A DNA stretch of 64,000 nucleotides from assembly GCA_016800925.1 (NCBI GenBank), contig JABCPU010000074.1, forward strand, positions 62,001 to 126,000, given 5' to 3'. The translations under genes and the position numbers were made by a program. This DNA is from Suillus spraguei. Taxonomy: Eukaryota > Basidiomycota > Agaricomycetes > Boletales > Suillaceae. The notes beneath the pieces were generated by a model. That model was not told where the DNA came from. It did no database searches and saw only the letters and a list, made by a program, of their open reading frames with translations. This document shows, one piece after another, positions 34,191-45,640 of this stretch (positions are counted from its first letter, which is position 1; the number at the start of each line of letters is the position of its first letter).

Positions 34191-37026
34191 TCAAAGGGCG
34201 TGTTGCTTCTTATAAGCATTCAAAATTCGGGCGGAGTTCTTCAAGTTCTTTTCTGGGAACCATTCGTTATCTCCCGATGAATATCCTTTCCAGGAGACGA
34301 GATAGCGTCGGCGAGTGCCGGTTCCTTTGTGGGAAAGAATTGCTTCTATTTCGTATTCTTCTTCTTCTTCTTCAATGATATCAGGTGGGGGTTCAGGGAA
34401 GTTCGGTCCGTGTATGTCTGTTTCGCTATAGGACGATAAGACAGAAGCGTGGAACGTGGGGTGAATCTTCCATTGCGGAGGAAGCTTGAGTGTGAACGTG
34501 ATGGGTGATAAGACATCGATGATCGGGAAAGGTCCGTATCGTTTCGGTGTCAGTTTCCTTGATGGGAGTTTAAGTCTAAGATTAGCGGCGGATAGCCAAA
34601 CCTTATCTCCGATCTTCCATGGGATGTACTTATCTCCTCGGGATCGTTCGGCCATTGTCTGCATAGCAATGTTGTGACAGGCGATTGCTTCTTCTCTTAT
34701 CTTCTGCAGAGATCGTACTCGATCTTCTGCTGCGGGAACGGATGAATCAGGGATCAGATGAGGGATAGCGCGTGGTTCATATCCCATCATCAAATAGAAG
34801 GGTGATGCATTCCTTGCATCGTGTTTTCGGTGGTTGTGGACGAATTCGGCGATTGGTAGGTGTTCTACCCAATCTTCGGGGTTGTTACGACAATAAATGC
34901 GTAGATATGTCTCAAGTTCTTGATTGAGCCTTTCCGTTTGACCATCAGTCTGCGGGTGGTAAGCCGTGGATGGAGCGATGACGTAGTCGAGAAGTCGGGC
35001 AAGTTCCTTTGAGAAGCGAGATAGGAATTGCGGTCCTCGATCCGAGATAACTTTGTCATGGAGTCCAAATCGTCGGTAAACATGTTTTAAAAATAGCTTA
35101 GCCACACCTTCTGACGTGATAGTTTTCAAACAAGGGGTAATAATCACCCCCTTCGTAAGGCCATGGTCTACCACGACCATGATACTGTCAAAGCCTCCAG
35201 AGACGGGGAGGTCAGTGATAAGATCAACAGAGACCTGGGAGAACGGGCGAACAGCTGATGAAGGGATAGGCACGAGCGGAGGTCGAACAGGATGAGTATC
35301 CGCTTTCATTTGCTGACAAAGGGCGCAACCCTCGACGTATTTCCGAATATAAGAGCCCATAGCAGGCCACCAGGCTTCCCGTTTCACGAGTTCTTCAGTT
35401 TTGAATCTACCGGGATGTCCCGCGGTAGGATGATCATGATATCGTTTAAGGATATCGGAGCGATGCGCCGGTGGAATATAAGCGCGATTTTTAAAATAGA
35501 GGACGTTCTCCTCTATCTTCCAGTCAGAAAGTGCCGACTTCATAGGGGGAAGGCACACGCCGTCTAGGGCATCAGAAGCTGTTTTAAAGACAGGGTCGTC
35601 GAGAGGATCAGAGGATGACAGCACATCCTTTAAGTCGGTGTCAATAAGACGAACGAATAGGGCGTCAGGGAGGAGAGTCTGGTCCTCGTTATCGTCTTTA
35701 CCAGAATCATAATCAGGCCAGCGGGATAGTGCATCAGGTACTGCTAATTTAGTACCCGCAACGTGATGCAGTTCAATGTCGTAGATAGACAAAGTCAATT
35801 GCCAACGTGCTTGGCGACGAGTAAGCTTCTGTGCACTTCTAAAGTACAGAAGGTTCTTGTGGTCGGTGAATACTAGGACAGGGTGTGGGTTTCCTTCGAG
35901 ATAATGACGCCATTCGTTCAATGCCCGGATCACGGCAAGGAGTTCCCGATCAAAGATTTGGTAATTGCGTTCTGCGGGGTTCAAAGACTGTGAGAGGTAT
36001 GCACAAGGGTGATAAACACCATTCTCATCAGTCTGCAGGAGAACTCCGCCCGTTGCAACAAGCGAAGCGTCGGTAGCAATGGCAAATTGTCGGGAGGGAT
36101 CAGGGTTACGGAGTACCGGTTGGGAAGTAAAGCGTCGTTTTAATTCTTCGAAGGTGTCCATACATTCAGTTGACCATTCAAAGGCCTTATCTTTCTTTGT
36201 CAAATCGATAAGGGGTCTGGCGATGTCAGAATAGTGTGAAATGAACACGCGGTAGAAGTTGCAGAAACCGAGGAATGACCGGACATCTTTTACAGATTTC
36301 GGGATTGGCCATTCGGAGATTCCCTTGGTTTTGGCAGTGTCCATAGCAACTTGTCCAGGGCGAATTATCATTCCGAGGTATTCCACTTCTTCTGCATCGA
36401 AGGTGCATTTCTCCGGTTTCAAGAATAAGCGTTCTTTTCGTATTTTCATCAAAACTCGTCTGGTCCGTTCGCGGTGTTCTGTCATAGTCGTAGAGAAAAT
36501 CAGGATATCGTCCATGTAGATAACCATCCATCCTTCATTGATTTCTTGTTGAAAGGTGCGATTCATGTATGCTTGAAAAGTTGCTGGGGAATTACAAAGG
36601 CCAAAGAACATGACGTTTGGTTCAAAGAGGCCGAATTCCGTGGTAAAAGCAGCTTTCCACCTATCATCAGGATGGATGCGAATGTTGTTATATCCGGACC
36701 GAATATCCATTTTCGTAAAGAACTGCGCGTTATGAAGGCGTGCGACAAGGGAAATTGGGAGTGGGAGCGGATATGCATTCTTGACTGTCCAATCATTGAT
36801 ATAGCGATAATCTTGACAGGGACGCAGTTCACCACTCTTCTTTCCTACAAAGAAGAAGCCACTGGCTTGAGGTGACTTCGATTCCGAGATAAAACCTTTC
36901 GCAACGTTTTCATCAATAAACGTTTTGACAGCAGCGCGTTCTTTTTCCGATAGCGGGTAGACCTTAGACGTACGAGGGATAAAACCGGGTTTGGTGTCAA
37001 TCCGATGATCGATACCAGGGCGTTCG
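34191..37026 (-). CDS. pol: Chromovirus pol 3' part: RT, RNase H, integrase, chromodomain
   Basis: The frame continues from about 37026 (ERPGIDHRIDTKPGF) to 34191. RT motifs: KMDIRSGYNNIRI, FGLCNSPATFQAYMN and the catalytic YMDDILIFS. RNase H: FAIATDASLVATGGVL and DHKNLLYF. Integrase: a His-His-Cys-Cys finger (HPTAGHPGRF ... CALCQQMK) and DDE residues in VDLITDLP, SDRGPQFLSRF and TDGQTERLNQELE. A chromodomain at the C-terminus (IEAILSHKGTGTRRRYLVSW, NEWFPEKNL) is expected to direct integration to marked chromatin. All catalytic residues are present. Confidence 0.93.
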
Positions 37027-38296
37027 GGGGTAGTTTGTTCAATCCGTCTTTAGCAAAGACGTCAGCGAAGTCGTGCAAATAATCCGGGACCAATTCTTCG
37101 AATGATTTCTTTTTCTTTTCCTTCTCATCCATGGCGAATTCCTGAGCCTTGTTACTGTATTTCGGAGGGAGAAGTGGAATCGTGGAGTAGTGAGAGGATT
37201 GTTCAAATTGAGAAGTTCCATCACGTGTTAAGGGTGTATCCATGGATACTTCTTCTATAATCCTCATGCTGACCCCATCGGTATCATATTCCACAAGAAA
37301 TTCTCCATCTCCTAGTTCGTAAGAGGAAATTTCGCGTACTTCTGGCACATGCCAGACATCGTTCATGGTATCGAATTGGTCATCATCCTCGGTTGGGATC
37401 AACGAGGGCACGGGTTCTTCTTTGTCAGGGACTTCTTCAATTGAAGCTGAAAGAGTTTTCGGGGGAACGAAGAACTTGGATAGTTTCGGTACGTTGGTGT
37501 TTCGTCCTGGGAGTTCTTCTTCCGGTTTCCTTTTTCCTTGCTTCTGTTCTTCTATTGGCCGTTGCTCAATAGGTTCTTGTCCGGCCCGATGCTCGGGTTC
37601 AGATTCATTCTTACGTTTCTCTGCACGAGGGATTGGTGACACTGCTCGCGGCAGTTGTACACGTGGAGTGGGTTCTGTAGTACGTGGAGTTCGTACTTCT
37701 GGTTCCGGGTCTTCAGGAACATCAGCAGGAGAAGTGATGAATGGTTTCGGAAGACGGGAATGTTGCCATCTGGTGTGATGATTGAAGAGTTTAGGCAACC
37801 CGTTCTTCTTCCGATCTTCGTCCAGATCGATTTCGATTTCGTCTGATTTCTCTGTCCGTGTAAGGACAAGCGTTTCAGCAGCCCAATCTATAATTGGGTT
37901 CATTGCTTGTAACCAAGGAATCCCAAGGAGGATTTGATCTCTCCTTCCTAGTTTGGTGATATTGAATTTTCCATACATGGTTCGATCATCAATCTTGACC
38001 ACGAGGAGGCAGTAATGCGTGATTGGTCCTCCTTTTATGAGAGTTCCATCTGCCGTTGTAACTCGAAATGGTTCCTTAAGTTTTCGTCGTGTGATTTGAT
38101 GGAGTTTCACAAACTCTTCTGAGATGAATGTTCCTGCTGCTCCTGAATCGATAACAGCGGTAGTGTCGACGGATTTCAAGCGAGTACGCGAGTGGAGGGT
38201 GATTGGGACACGAAGTTCTTTTCTTTCACCTACAGCGCGTACAAGTCTTAGTATTACATTGGGAGAAACATACGTCGAATCTTTGTTTCTCCACAT
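37027..38296 (-). CDS. Chromovirus pol 5' part: aspartic protease
   Basis: Begins MWRNKDSTY at 38296, its ATG overlapping the gag stop as TAATG. The retropepsin motif is AVIDSGAAGTFISEEF, followed by ILLGIPWLQAMNPIIDW. A long Pro/Glu-rich linker leads toward RT. The sense frame reaches LNKLPP at 37030 and then needs a one-base shift to enter RT; unshifted, the frame runs on out of register to 36845. Confidence 0.88.
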
Positions 38297-39132
38297 TAAA
38301 AATCCTGCACAACCCGTCTCACGGTTTCTTCATCTTTGTCTTCTCCTTTGACTTCGGTTTGTCGGAGTGGAGTTTTCTTCTTTCTCTCGGGACAGTTATG
38401 GATGTGATGTCCTGTCTTTCTGCATCCAAAGCATTGCCCTTTCTTCATGCATTCGGATCTCTCCATGTCGGAGATTCGATCTACGACCATTGCATTGGAA
38501 TCATGGTTCGGAATATACCATGCATTCCCGTAGTTCTTCTTCTTCTGTTGTGGAACATGACGTGTCCTCATGGCGTTAAGCCGATGATGGGCGTTGTCAA
38601 TAGCAACGCATTGCATCACAACATCTCTGAATACTTCGGAGACATCTCCTGTATTGAAAAGCTTTGTAAGGATACCCCAGTTAAGGCCGTCTTGGAAGAA
38701 CTGGATCTTCGTCGCGTTGTCGGTAACTTGAGCCTTGGCTGCAAGTGCCTCAAAGTCAGCGACGTAGGTGTGGAGGTCTCCGGTTCCTTGTTTGAGATCT
38801 CTAAGGCGTGTAAGTGCGGTCATTCTGGTATCCACTGGTTCGAATGCTTCTTTGAAGCTCTTCATAAAATCTACCATCGTCCCATAACCAACTTTTTGTC
38901 CCGATGTGTCGGTAGATTGGGCGTGTTCAAGGAATTGTTCCTTCCATGACTTGGCATTCTTTTCGGTCATGAAGGACGTTATGTAGATGATCTTCTGCTT
39001 GTCGGTAGTGTAAAGCTTTTCATTGATGTCAAAGTGCAGGTTGCACGACTGGATGAACTCTCGAGAGTTATCGCGATCTCCATCAAAACCAATCGGTTGA
39101 CCGATCTTGTATTCGAATTCTTTGGTCGACAT
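38296..39132 (-). CDS. gag: Chromovirus Gag
   Basis: 278 residues. The capsid-like helical part contains FDGDRDNSREFIQSC and WKEQFLEH and the typical retrotransposon Gag LHTYVADFEALAAKA. One zinc knuckle, CFGCRKTGHHIHNC (CX2CX4HX4C), is near the C-terminus, then a Lys-rich tail. Stop and pol start overlap as TAATG at 38298-38294, suited to termination-reinitiation. Confidence 0.92.
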   Translation of the reverse strand: MSTKEFEYKIGQPIGFDGDRDNSREFIQSCNLHFDINEKLYTTDKQKIIYITSFMTEKNAKSWKEQFLEHAQSTDTSGQKVGYGTMVDFMKSFKEAFEPVDTRMTALTRLRDLKQGTGDLHTYVADFEALAAKAQVTDNATKIQFFQDGLNWGILTKLFNTGDVSEVFRDVVMQCVAIDNAHHRLNAMRTRHVPQQKKKNYGNAWYIPNHDSNAMVVDRISDMERSECMKKGQCFGCRKTGHHIHNCPERKKKTPLRQTEVKGEDKDEETVRRVVQDF

Positions 39133-39311
39133 GGTTGATGATTCTTCTGGTGAGTTATACTTTCTCGGTGCCTACACGCGCTGTCTTGCTGTCCGTTAGG
39201 GCTTTCTTGACAATCTGCTCAGCGTACGCGTACGCTAGTCTGCTGATCTAGGCGATCAGGGTTCAGGGTCGAAGACTGGATAGTCGACGATCAAAATGGA
39301 CTTTAATCTTT

Positions 39312-39789
39312 TGTTACGAACTGGGGTGGCGTCACCAGCGACAGTGAAAAGACACAGACGGTCTGCTGGGAGTTCTTACAATGTTCAAAAGAGAACAAGG
39401 TGAAAGTACAAGGAACACGTTCCGAGTACGATCAAGGGTTCTGCCTCAAAGACGAGTCTAAGAGGTATCCGCGAGAATAGAGACTAAGACTAAGGAGTGC
39501 TTAGACTTAGAGACGATTCAAGACGACTTAGGTTGGAGACCTAAGCGAAGGAGATTCCAGGTAAAACCCAGTAAGATTAAAGTAGGGAATCTACTACAAG
39601 TACACTGTGCTTAAATAGACCAATATGTGCGCACAGACCAAGAAGGGTGTGAGAATGTACGTGCGTATCCAAAGAAGGAAGGCAACTATAGTACAGATGC
39701 GTTGAGCATATGAGTCAGAGTCATGTTACGTAATATACAAGTAAAGGAACAAAAAGAGGAAATGAATAGGGGCACGTACGATTGTAACA
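39312..39789 (-). repeat. Chromovirus 5' LTR (478 bp)
   Basis: Differs from 32163-32640 at two visible places (TTCTGTCTC versus TTCTGCCTC; AAGATGACT versus AAGACGACT). Confidence 0.95.
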
Positions 39790-39794
39790 ATTGG

Positions 39795-40332
39795 TGTTGT
39801 ATTTCCTTTTACCTTTTTCTTCATGACTCATGCGTCACCTCATTGGCTCATACTTTATATGCTTTCAGCTCTGCACCTATGACTCCCCTTCGCACATGTG
39901 TGCTTTCATTGGTTCATATGCCTCTGACTCATTCATGAGCATGCATCCTTTTATTGGCTATCTGACCTCATACTTAATTCAGTGATACTTACGTATTCAC
40001 ACTCTGTTTCAATCTTATGTATAAATACGCGCAGATAGCCTTTGTACTTCTCTAGCTTGAATCTACTTGATCTTCGACCCTGAACTTCATTTCAATAAGC
40101 TTATTGTCTATACTTCAACTTCTTAGAAGGTCATTGCTTCTAAGTCTATTTGTCATTGTAGAACCTGTCGCTGAGACGTGGTTGTGAGACAGCACATCGC
40201 ACCCACCTCCAACCTGATGCAACTAGCGCACTCCACGCTAGGCAACCGATATGCACAAGCTGCTGCTCTTTAAAGAGTGCTTGTTGCAGACACCACTCAA
40301 GTTCCTTAGCACCTGGCTAGGTCACTAACACA
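39795..40332 (+). mobile_element. Right part of the split LTR-like segment
   Basis: Continuation of 31801-32162. It holds a GTATAAATA promoter-like box and ends TCACTAACACA, directly before the older pol relic. Confidence 0.5.
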
Positions 40333-41118
40333 TTGTGGCTAAGAAATATAAGAAGGCCACAAACACTGTTACAGCCATCGAGGTCAAGAACATGGTTGCC
40401 ATAGTGATGCCTTCAGCAGCATTGGGAAATGGAACAGATTCAGATGAGTGCATGGCCCTACTAACCACTCCCCTCCTCCTCTGGGACTGTCAAATTGATG
40501 GCCCTGTTGTCTCCTCTCCTGTCCGTATCTCAGCACTAATCAATGACAGTTCTGCCACAGTTCTGATTGATGAGAAACTTGTACAAAAGCTCGGCCTTCG
40601 CTGCAGAAAGCTCCCAAATCCTGTACCATTCAACATTGTGCTCTCTGGTGATAAGACAGAAATATTCCTGTTATTGGACTACATCAAACTTGCATGTACT
40701 TCTATTGACTCCCATTACACCTCCTGCACTGTATGCACTGTCATCACGCCCAAACTTTGTACTCCCTTATTACTTGGTGGCCCCTTCCTGCACCATAACA
40801 AAATTGTAATTGAGCACGAACTTCGAACATGCACTGCTAAAGAGACCAACTATGAACTCTTGAACCTGCAACCAATCCCCTCGAAGTCTTCAGTCCCTTC
40901 ACCTCCACAGATGTGACACCTTCATCTTGATGTGGTACATGAACTTAAGCAAATCCTTCCAGAGTACAAACAGATGGTCAACAACTCCTGTGAGCTGCTC
41001 AAGGGAATTGATCTCATTGCTGCACTCTGCAAATGCATTGTCATGCTCACTTCAGAAGACAAACTATGTCAATACGATGCCAAATTGAAAGAAGAATTCA
41101 CCGACTGTTTCCCAGTGG

Positions 41119-42838
41119 TGTCATATACCATACATTTGATCTCAGATCTGATCAGATCCGATTGATCCTGCTTCCATCTGGTCCACAGATCCTATCAGGA
41201 CCACCCATCTGAAAGTTCCTACTTCTCACACTCTAACTCCATTGTGGACATCTGCATCTACCTCCTTTTGGCTATCCTCCTGTCTCTGGTATTCCGGTGT
41301 AACGAACATATTGGCGCTGGGCTTAAAACCCCACCTTTTGACACTCATCTCACATCTACAGGAGTTACCACTTGTCCATGGCCGTCTTACCCCTTTAGCA
41401 GTACCGGCGGCATCCCATGCTTACCGCACACCATACCGACTGCCGCACCTCATTCCACATACCAATGTCCTTCCATGTCCTTGCCATGTCCGCATAGCTC
41501 CATTTGGTGCGTCGTTTGTTTTCTGTTCGTTATCACTGATTCCACGGCAAGCCTTATTACATGTTGCCTCATGCCGCAGCACCTCGCGCTATGTTTACTT
41601 ACGGCGGTTACTACACTCCAGTGCTACTGATCTCACCTAGAGTATTCTGAGTACATACAATTTAGGATATAAGCACCGCGTACCCCGCACAATACAGTAC
41701 CTGATTTTACACCATTGCATGTACTATAGGTCAGGATTATTGTCTAGCTCTGGATCTACCCAGTAGTGGACATAGTCTTTAAAGTTTCCTCATCGCTCAT
41801 TAATCTATCACACTCATTCTCCATTACCGCTGGCATACCGCTGGACTTTTGACTGTTATTTTGACTGAACTTCTCACACACCGCTACTTTACCACTAAAA
41901 GTACCGTGGACTCCTTTACTGTTTCTTTGCACCGCTCGCAACCTTACCGCTACTGCAGATACCATCGCTCGACATCGCTCGCTCGACGCAACTGTTACTG
42001 ACCATATCTCGACCACGGTAGCACCGCTACACACGGCGCTAGTTCCGGCAGTATCATTGCTGATCATGGCAACTTACCGCTGACCTCGACACTTGTTTCA
42101 CACATAAGTTAGACTCGAACTTGACCATACTAATAGGCATCCCCCTTTAGGGTTGAATACTCTTGTTCTTACAGGTGAAGCAGACTAGACGGAGCACAAG
42201 ACTCACATACTAGTTTAGGCAGTGGTTTATCTACAGCTAGGTTGTATCTTTACACTGGCTATGTATATTTCCATCCTGCTTATTGATTCATTACCTATGT
42301 TTCATTTCTGACTCGTACTTACTGATCTGCTGTGCTTTTACTCATAGACTTCCATTATGCATTGTACATAGCCCTCAGTCCCAGACTTGTGATTATCCAT
42401 GCCAGTTACTTACTGTATATAAACCACTTGTAAATCTGCATAGAACCTTAGTTCGAATATCATCTTAGATTCTGCTCATTCTGTTCCTCCATGAGTCTCC
42501 TTCTGACTCTAGTCACCTTCTGAGACTTAGGATTAATTCCTATAGTCTATATCTCCAACTCTACTATTGTGTAGTCTACTTCCATTAGTTTCTAGTTAGG
42601 ACTCTGTCCGACACTAGTCTTATACCTTGTTCCATTCCTACATTCCAGATAACCTTCGGACATGACATATCTAATACCTTTGGACATCCGGATCCATCAT
42701 CCATCACACGATCACTTTCGGACCTTCGGACATATATCTTCCTCCGGAAATAAGGGGCAATACTCAGGAAAGGGGCACAGTGTATGAACTGAGGCCAAAG
42801 CCCTTGAGATCCTTTACCCTTTGAGTATGGTCTTAACA
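41119..42838. mobile_element. LTR of the TGTCATATACC family, carrying a nested insert
   Basis: Same ends as 29703-30471 (TGTCATATACC ... CTTAACA), with target duplication AGTGG at 41114-41118 and 42839-42843. Compared with the solo copy, about 957 bp (41298-42254, TGTAACGAAC ... TCTTTACA) are additional and have LTR-like TG/CA ends; flanks TCCGG and CTGGC do not form a clean duplication. Confidence 0.82.
41298..42254. mobile_element. Nested LTR-like insert, 957 bp
   Basis: Present in the LTR at 41119-42838 but absent from its relative at 29703-30471, where GGTATTCCGG continues directly. TG...CA ends suggest another solo LTR; no coding domain inside. Confidence 0.6.
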
Positions 42839-43651
42839 AGTGGACATTCCACACAATGACTCCCTACCCTCAGACATGCTGTTCTGCATGTGACTCAAAG
42901 ACACAAACAAAATCATTCAACAATGAGCATATGACTGCCCAAGAAAATATAGAGATTCCTGGAAAATTCTACTTGACCAACACATTGAGGCAGGCAGGCT
43001 TTGGCCATCAGACAGTCAACACTCATCACCCACATTCATCATTCCAAAGGCAGACCCTACAGCTCTTCCTTGGTGGGTGAACAATTTTTGTCAGTTGAAT
43101 CTAAACACCATTCCAGACGACCATCCCCTACCACAAATTGATGAAATCCCACATGACTGCGCTAAAGGTCAGATCTTCATAAAGATTGATATGACTGACT
43201 CTTTCTTTCAAACTAAGGTTCATCCTGACAACATGAAGCTGCTAGCAGTACACACACCTTGGGGACTTTACAAATGGACAGTAATGCCGATGGGACTCAG
43301 AAACACCCCAGCAGCACATCAACAATGCATGTCTTCACCATTGAGACACTTAATTGGTAAAATCTGTCATGTATACCTTGATGACATTATTATTTGGTCA
43401 CAGTTGGTCGAAGAACACAAGCGTAACATGTGCGAAGTATTGTTGGCACTTCGCAATGCACATCTATTTTGTTCACCAAAGAAGACTCTGCTTTTCAACC
43501 TTGGAGTGGACTTCCTTGGCCACCATATCTCTACATGTGGAATCAAACCAGACAAATCAAAAATTGCAAGAATCCTCAACTGGCCCATACCACAGAAAGT
43601 GAACGATGTATGCACTTTTCTTGGACTTGTCTGCTATCTAGCCAACCACAT

Positions 43652-43918
43652 CAGGAAATTCACACATTCCTTAACATGCTTAATCAGCTTAACTCACTTA
43701 TCTCAAAACTTGTTTGCTCTCTCTCACATCATTCACCTGGCATATCTTATATTTTTTGAGTGCGAAATACAATAAAACATGTATATTAATATATCTCAAC
43801 TTTTTTTTTCTGAATTCATTCACATTGAAATTTTGGACAAGTAGATTCAATTTCACCAAGGCAGTTAAGTGTAAATAAGTCCGCATAAGGGCACGTCAAG
43901 GAATGTGTGAATTTCCTG
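43652..43918. mobile_element. 267 bp MITE with 21 bp perfect terminal inverted repeats
   Basis: Left end CAGGAAATTCACACATTCCTT, right end its exact reverse complement. It is flanked by AT on both sides, and removing it restores the RNase H-side reading of the host pol (ANH joined to MHLPDLADYAHI). Too small to encode anything. Confidence 0.88.
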
Positions 43919-44505
43919 ATGCACCTGCCTGACCTTGCAGATTATGCACATATACTAACACCACTCACAACAAAAGCCACAGAACACTCCTTCCTGATCT
44001 GGACTGACAAACATACAGAAGCCTTCCAGGCAATCAAGTGCCTTGTCACAAGCCCTAAATGCCTCACCATTATAGACCACGACAATCCAGGGGAGAATCA
44101 CATCTTTCTCACCTGCAATGTGTCAGATTATCGCATAGGCACTGTTTTATCTTGGGGAGAATCATGGAAGACAGCACAACTGGTGGCCTTTGACTCTTCT
44201 CAACTGCGTGATGCTGAGTTAAATTATCCAGTGCACAAAAAAGAGCTCCTTGCCATCATTCATGCCCTCAAGAAGTGGTGAGTCAAACTGTTGGGAGGAC
44301 CTGTTCACATGTATACTGATCAGTGTACCCTTGAAAATTTCATGACACAGAAGGGACTGTCACATAGACAGGCTCATTGAGCTGAGTACCTCGCACATTT
44401 TGACCTAACTATCTCCTACCTGAAAGGAGAAGAGAATATGGGCACTGATGCCTTATTCTGCCTCCAGGTAGATGATGAAGTATCAATACCACCAACAACC
44501 ACAGC

Positions 44506-45640
44506 ACTAGCTGCCATGCTTACAATAGAACCTTCGTTTCGTTCACATAAAAAACTCGGCCGTTGTGTGTAGGAAGTGCAGGATTGCACAGGAAATACAG
44601 GGAATACAGACTGCATGCGCTGATCGGTCACGTAGAAAGATAAAATTAATTTTATCTTCAGAATGTAGGATTGTTTGTACCGATATCCAACAACGCTGTT
44701 CGATTTGTTTATATTGTATCTACCCTATTTGATTTATATCAACCTCTATCTTGATTGTTTTCACTGGGGATGAGTGTCAGCGATAACAGATAGAGGCAAG
44801 GAATTGATTGTCGTAAGTAGATATGCGCAGAACTAGACTTTTTAGAGGCAGGTGACAGGACGAGACGTTTCAAGGGCGTTCTCTGAGGTGCTTTTGAGCG
44901 GGAATCTTCTAGGATAGAATTCGCTGTTTATACCAGAGTGTACATGAGTTAGTTATACAGAGAATGATAAGGTTTCGTCATGGACGCGCCACAGAAAATA
45001 AAGAGGGTGCGAAGATCTAGTGAGTTAGTTTTTGACAGGACAACGAGGCTGTATAGTGTTTATCAGCGGAGACTTGAAAATAATGTGTCAGTAATGAGGG
45101 AAAAGGGCTGAATGTAGACAGAGATAAGGAGTTACATAGTAACAGGGACTGGAAGCATGTGGATTGAGGACGGCAGTGAAGTAATAAGGTGAGGGGAAGG
45201 ATGTATCCGGGTGACTCGGATACGAAAGGTAACGCTTTTCGCATCCGCGAGTCGCGTGGACGGTCTCGAACGCATCGAGCGTACAAGGTTTGATCTGAAG
45301 CTTCGGTCGGGGCGTAGAGGATACACAATCCTTACATTTCAATATTTCATTTTGAACTCTGGAGTCACAGCAGAAGAGCCAACGTTGAACTGGTAATTTT
45401 CATGGTGGGCACTATGTAGTATATAAGAACATAATTGACGTTCTACCTAAGATAACAGTAACTCATGGCTGCTTAGGATACAAATCTGTGAATGCTGGTT
45501 ACAGACCAAGTAAAAAAGAACCCTATTGCCGGGTCAGTATAAAGGCCAAGCCCCCATAAAGTAGCACCCTTGACATGCATAACAATAAAAGAACATCCAT
45601 TGAAAAAATAATTAAACACAGATGGCACCGCTCACCATCC
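44506..45640. other. Retroelement remnant and 3' flank of the NYN gene
   Basis: The RNase H relic fades out near 44500 and no integrase follows. I see no gene from there to the stop codon of the minus-strand gene at 45641. Confidence 0.45.

Larger units (their letters stand above)
32158..39794 (-). mobile_element. Young full-length Gypsy chromovirus with target duplication
   Basis: LTRs at 32163-32640 and 39312-39789 are both 478 bp and differ at about two positions by eye (both T/C), so insertion was recent. The 5 bp duplication ATTGG is at 32158-32162 and 39790-39794. The element reads on the minus strand: gag, protease, RT, RNase H, integrase, chromodomain, then an additional frame. A polypurine tract (minus strand AAAAAGGGGGTAA) abuts the 3' LTR at 32641-32653. 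I could not match a tRNA primer site next to the 5' LTR. A 1-nt frame break in pol at 37026-37030 may inactivate it. Confidence 0.95.
40335..44505 (+). pseudogene. Older Gypsy-type pol relic, interrupted twice
   Basis: Ordered remnants: a retropepsin-like frame (ALINDSSATVLIDEKLVQKL, LLLGGPFLHHNKI; 40335-40913), a linker (40932-41118), the RT (PDDHPLPQIDEI, KIDMTDSFFQTKVHPDN, WTVMPMGLRNTPAAHQQCM, VYLDDIIIWS, GVDFLGHHIS; 43078-43651) and RNase H (FLIWTDKHTEAFQAIK, VAFDSSQLRDAELNYPVHKK; 43920-44460). Gag and integrase are absent, stops are scattered, and an LTR (41119-42838) and a MITE (43652-43918) have landed in it. It was inactive long before the chromovirus inserted nearby. Confidence 0.88.
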
